Below, piece after piece: positions 59,836 through 64,000 of a stretch of DNA of 64,000 bases; the stretch's first letter is position 1, and each line of letters begins with the position of its first letter. The notes beneath the pieces were generated by a model that was not told the DNA's origin, ran no database searches, and worked only from the letters and a program-made list of their open reading frames with translations. This DNA is from Megamerina dolium (Eukaryota; Arthropoda; Insecta; Diptera; Megamerinidae). Made by a program: the position numbers and the translations under genes. The stretch spans positions 10,262,242 to 10,326,241 of the forward strand of contig OY978528.1 in the NCBI GenBank assembly GCA_963854835.1, given 5' to 3'.

Positions 59836-61700
59836 ATTGGAATAAATTACTTTTATAATAGTAATATGAATATGAATTCACAATCGATGAAAAAATATCC
59901 ACTTTTTATCATTTTGTCAATGCGTACACATTTCGTATCAAATCATTACATTGAATAATAAAATATCTACAACAACAACAGCCACAACTATTACAACAAC
60001 AAATGCAACTACAACAATTACAACACCAACCAATCGAGCAACTACACAACATCTTCCGTGTGCGTCAGTTGCTATACGGTCATGCAAACTCGACTCATCG
60101 ACATATGCCCAGTAGGAATGTGAACGATACCTACACAATTACTAAAAATATTCCTGTTATTCCGTTTTTAGAAATATTTTTTGCATTTAAATTCGGTTAG
60201 CAGTCATAACTAATTAAATTTGAGCATTAAACAAATTGTTGAATAACGAAAAGTGAAAGTAAAAGCACAAGTTTCCTATAAATTCAAATAAATTGCCAAG
60301 TGGATAAAATCGACTTGAAAATCGCAGCTAAATTAAATCTGCATTAATTTAATTTTTTCGATTTATAATATTTATAACAAAATTTAATTTTAATTTTTTT
60401 TTTTGTAAGTATCTCAAAATGTATAATCTGTTGTTCTGACATCTTGAGACCTTTCCTAAATCAATGAAATAGATTGCTTTTAGCACTGAATTATTTATTA
60501 GATTTCTTAAAAGTTATCCCAATAAAAATTATTTTACAATTTATAAAAACGTATTTTAAATACACACTAATAAAATTCTCATTCTCTTGTATTTTTATTT
60601 TTATTAAATTAATAATAAATCATTTATTACATTGTCGTTAATGCGTCCTTACACTATGCATCAATCTACTGTCTCGGCAATTGCAAAAATTTTCCCACCG
60701 GGTGTAATTGCATGCATGGGTGGGTATATTGCTTGTATGGGCTCGTGTATGTTACGTTCATGTGTGCATAAATCCACAACAACAACAACAATGACCTTAA
60801 CACTGAATTCGACTCGGCTGTACTACCATAGAATTTCTGTTTACATAGGCACTTATTTGTATTTGTATAATTTCAAGTTCTCGACAAAAACTTGAAAAAA
60901 TGCGATTTTTCTCTCTCATTGTGACTACTGTTGTTCGTGTTGCTATTGATGGTGAAACGAAAGCGAAAAGCATTGCTCTCTTTCTCTTGCTATTTCTTCT
61001 CTGCTCTTGTGTAACAAAGAGATCAAATTGAATAGAAAGGAAAAGCAGTGAGAGTGATGGAAAGAGAATAGAAATGAGAGAGGAGCTTAAATCATTATAG
61101 TTGCTTTTTTTTATTTCAAGTTTGCACCAATACTATGAAAACCACCAACAACAACAATAACAGCAATAAAAAATATAAATATAAGAAAAAAATAGCGCGA
61201 GAAGAGATAGCGACAACAATACTGCCAGAGGGAGAAAGAGAGAGAGCGCACAGCAGTTAACATTACATAGAGCAGAAACCTACATTGCAAATGTAAATAT
61301 GTAGTTTACAGTACAGAACGCAAACCACCTTCAGCAATAACAGAACCATAACAGAATGCCAGTATGCACAGTGGTGCTACTGCATTCGTTAACATAGAAC
61401 AATGCATTCGTATACGTATGGTGCAATCAGAATGGGAGACAGTCAAACATTATGTGGGGTGAATAACATTCTGTTGACAAGTGTATATAAGTTTATACAT
61501 ATGATTTTTGTTGTTGTTGTTCTTGTTCTTGTTTTTCTGTTCTTCCTATAAATTTTAATGGCTGATGCTTATTAAGAATTGTCTGTTTTAGTGCATTTAC
61601 CCCAGTTGATTATACGTACATATATGGATATATGAATATAAGCGAAGGTAGGTATATGCATATGTCCTACGGATTAATATGAAGCACATTTTTTAAAATA
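59836..61700. other. Non-coding DNA; short Gln-rich open frame
   Basis: A plus-strand frame open from about 59962 to 60197 reads KYLQQQQPQLL..MQLQQLQHQPIEQLHNIFRV and continues with NVNDTYTITKN. The Gln part comes from a CAA-rich tract; the remainder is not repetitive. No convincing splice acceptor or start context was seen. GA/CT-rich tracts occur at 60905-61020 and 61200-61250. Confidence 0.45.
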
Positions 61701-63490
61701 AATTTTAATTTTTTTCAATATTTTGAAGTAATTTTCATCTGAATTAATATTATCCTCTGGCACAAAATTCATAGAAGAAATTCAAAGTGAAATGAAGCAA
61801 CTTTGAAAAAACACTTATTGGGGTGGGAAACTGTTGTCATCGGATGAATTAACAAATTTTTCACTGGGGGTTGCGTCTACATTTTGAGGGATTTGTATCT
61901 TTGCTAATTAAATTTATTTAAAGATCGTAGAAATTGTAGATTCGCTATGTGGTTGGTATATTAAAATTATTTAATGATCGTAGAAATTGTAATTTCAACT
62001 TTGTGGTTGGTCTAAAATAATGTTACATAAAATAAAAGTTTGCCATTTCTTTTAGTTGTACTCACTGTGAAGTTTTTCGAATGATGGACTTTCCCACATT
62101 TTCTATGAAGTCATTTCAAAATTCCTAAGACATAGCCATTATATTTCCGTTTTCATATGACATGGAATTTGACAAAAGGTCACAAATCAGAAGTTTTGGA
62201 AAAAGTTGTGGTGCCTCCTTTAAAAAATACCTTACTATTTAGTGATGGCTCGGTTAGGAGTCGTCTGTATTGGCCTTATCGAGCTCTATTTCTTACAAAC
62301 AACTATTGAAAACTTTGACGAAAATGCAGAAATTCGAAGTTTTGGGAAAAAATAAAACAAAAATTGATTATATGGCAAATTCTGCAGGTTTTTCGATAAG
62401 ATCTTGTTTCGGCTCAAACTAAAAACTGCATGATCGTCATTACAAAAAAAATATTTTCCGAAATTTACTTCAACAGTAGTTTAATCAGCTTATATCAGCA
62501 CTAACAATTTGCATTTTCTTTAAAATACGTCTGTGTGAAATTCATATTTTCAATATCAAAAGCCAAATAAACGTTCCAGAAGCGTTTTCGAACTGAATAG
62601 CACTGGATGTATTGAAGTAATCCATTACTTTAATCACAAAGTTAATTGTATTTCTTAGTCAGAATTTTGTATAAAATATTTCCTCGGTCAGATCATTCAG
62701 CTCAAACAGACATTTCGAAAACACGTCGAAATGCAATTTTTCGCTTTATATATATTTACGACAAGAAGTTAAAGTGCTATAAATCCAATAACTGACTGCA
62801 ATTTAATTTTCGGAAGCCTCTTCAGAGAAGTATTGTTATTAAAAAAATTTCTTAATCTCTTGAACTAATGAAACATTTGACCCAGGAAAATATTTTTACC
62901 TTCCATCGACCTTTCAAAAACGAGTAAATTATTTCAGAAATTATTTCTTTATTCCTTTATTCGACTTACAGATTCATTTCCACAAAACTACCGGAACTTG
63001 TATGTAAATTCCTGTCTACAGCTTCGGTACAGAAGATTTCGGTAATGAAAATCCAATAATATAATCCATTAGTTCACTCATAGAAGTAATTCGACTTTAG
63101 AAATCCTACCGAGAGTTGATATTGAGATAATTTAGTGTTCAATTTTTGTGTTTAAATTCTTATTCCACATTTTTTTTTTTAGAATTTTACTTTGTTTTTA
63201 ATAAAAATACATTTTTTAATAAAAATAATTCGCACATGTGTCAAAGATCGATGAAATAATGAAACAGGCCATTTTCAAATATTGAATTTCATCAAAATAA
63301 TGTTAAATTATTCGATTATAAACACTAATTCGGATAATGGAAACGCACAAACTAGTCAATATTGAAACAATATTTATTTAGACGAACAACATTCAATTAA
63401 CGAACGAATGAATAAACAAACGACCGACATGACGTCGTTAACGAGACTAAATATGCAATTTTTTTGCAAAAATTTTCAAAAACTTTTTCG
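61701..63490. other. Unique-looking non-coding DNA
   Basis: Less repetitive than the rest, without long frames. AAAGATCGTAGAAATTGTA recurs in variant form at about 61919 and 61976, a 57-bp tandem duplication. No element recognised. Confidence 0.55.
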
Positions 63491-64000
63491 TAATTCCAAT
63501 GATGTTTGCAACTCTGCTCAATGAATGCTGCTGCTGCTGCTATTCCTGTTGTTTCTGTTATCGTTGCACCACCAAGCAATCAACCATGCAACGTCAACAT
63601 CACCACCACCTCATGCTACGTAAAATGCTCCTGATTGCGCTGCTCCATTGCACGCATATGCAAGACATCTCTCTACTCTCAATTCTTTATTATTCTGTTC
63701 TAAAAACTCTATCTCGCTCTCTCTCTCTCTCTCTTTTTCATTGTTTCTCTATCTCCGACTCTCTGAATTTGTACATTCATCACCACCAATATCATCATTA
63801 TCATACGCAATACATTCACCAGCTATATGCAAGTAAAATTTCATTACAATATCGCTTGTTGCCGGCATTCTTTGTAGCTCTGTCCTCTGTATTGTTGGTG
63901 GTGTCAGAGCAATGCATGCACTCAAAAGCAGCGCATCTATACAGACAGACATTGAAATAATGAAAGAACAAGCTGCGTCTCACATATGTGAATGTGCTGA
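63491..64000. other. TGC- and CT-repeat region at the window edge
   Basis: CTGCTGCTGCTGC near 63527-63540 and a (TC)n tract near 63714-63736 give long but low-complexity frames on both strands (Cys, Leu/Ser and His rich). No support for a real gene. Confidence 0.6.

Noticed and set aside
63499..63960. 153-codon plus-strand frame at the window end
   Set aside because: Composed of CTG, CAC and TC repeats; long only because of low complexity.

Overview
The window is AT-rich eukaryotic DNA from an insect, most likely a higher (brachyceran) fly. The evidence is one exon clearly orthologous to Drosophila Eip75B (E75), several mariner/Tc1-type transposons, tRNA-derived SINEs, I/LOA-type LINE fragments and abundant CA, TA, GA and CAA microsatellites. 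A tephritid fruit fly is my best guess, but nothing here proves the family or species. There are no bacterial operons, rRNA genes, functional tRNA genes or CRISPR arrays.

Only one host gene is securely visible. The minus-strand exon at 40214-42314 encodes about 700 residues of the isoform-A N-terminus of the ecdysone-induced nuclear receptor E75. It opens at an ATG with an in-frame stop upstream and ends at a consensus GTAAGT donor, just before the first zinc finger is expected. No zinc-finger or ligand-binding exon was found at lower coordinates, so 1-40213 is probably one large intron (more than 40 kb), continuing past the left edge. Sequence above 42315 should hold the 5' UTR, promoter and upstream DNA of E75A.

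The rest is dominated by decayed mobile DNA. Three copies of one mariner family lie at 14966-16159, 30867-32105 and 43682-44937; all are broken, and two share an Asp-to-Asn change at the first catalytic residue. A Tc1-like element with a deleted catalytic core is at 33073-34207. A 554-bp fold-back mariner derivative is at 35515-36068. A third type of DDE transposase remnant (12541-13600) is split by a tRNA-derived SINE with a 12-bp target duplication. Further SINE pieces are at 23266-23392, 39763-40093, 57005-57115 and 59452-59835. LINE RNase H remnants are at 23590-24480, 24800-25300 and 47395-48385.

Three repeat systems stand out. A dispersed family of about 153-bp tandem monomers occurs in eight places; one array lies inside an element with CAGGGTG terminal inverted repeats and TA duplications. 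An array of five 146-bp monomers near 7.5-8.1 kb is arranged as 291-bp dimers and is rich in GGGTCA-like half-sites. Many short hairpins built from TTCGACATTATTGC and its complement lie inside an apparent 1.7-kb element with GGTGTACTG termini (36735-38420), with a related cluster near 17.4-17.8 kb. Inverted pairs of AGTGTGACCA-like motifs also bracket three AT-rich blocks.
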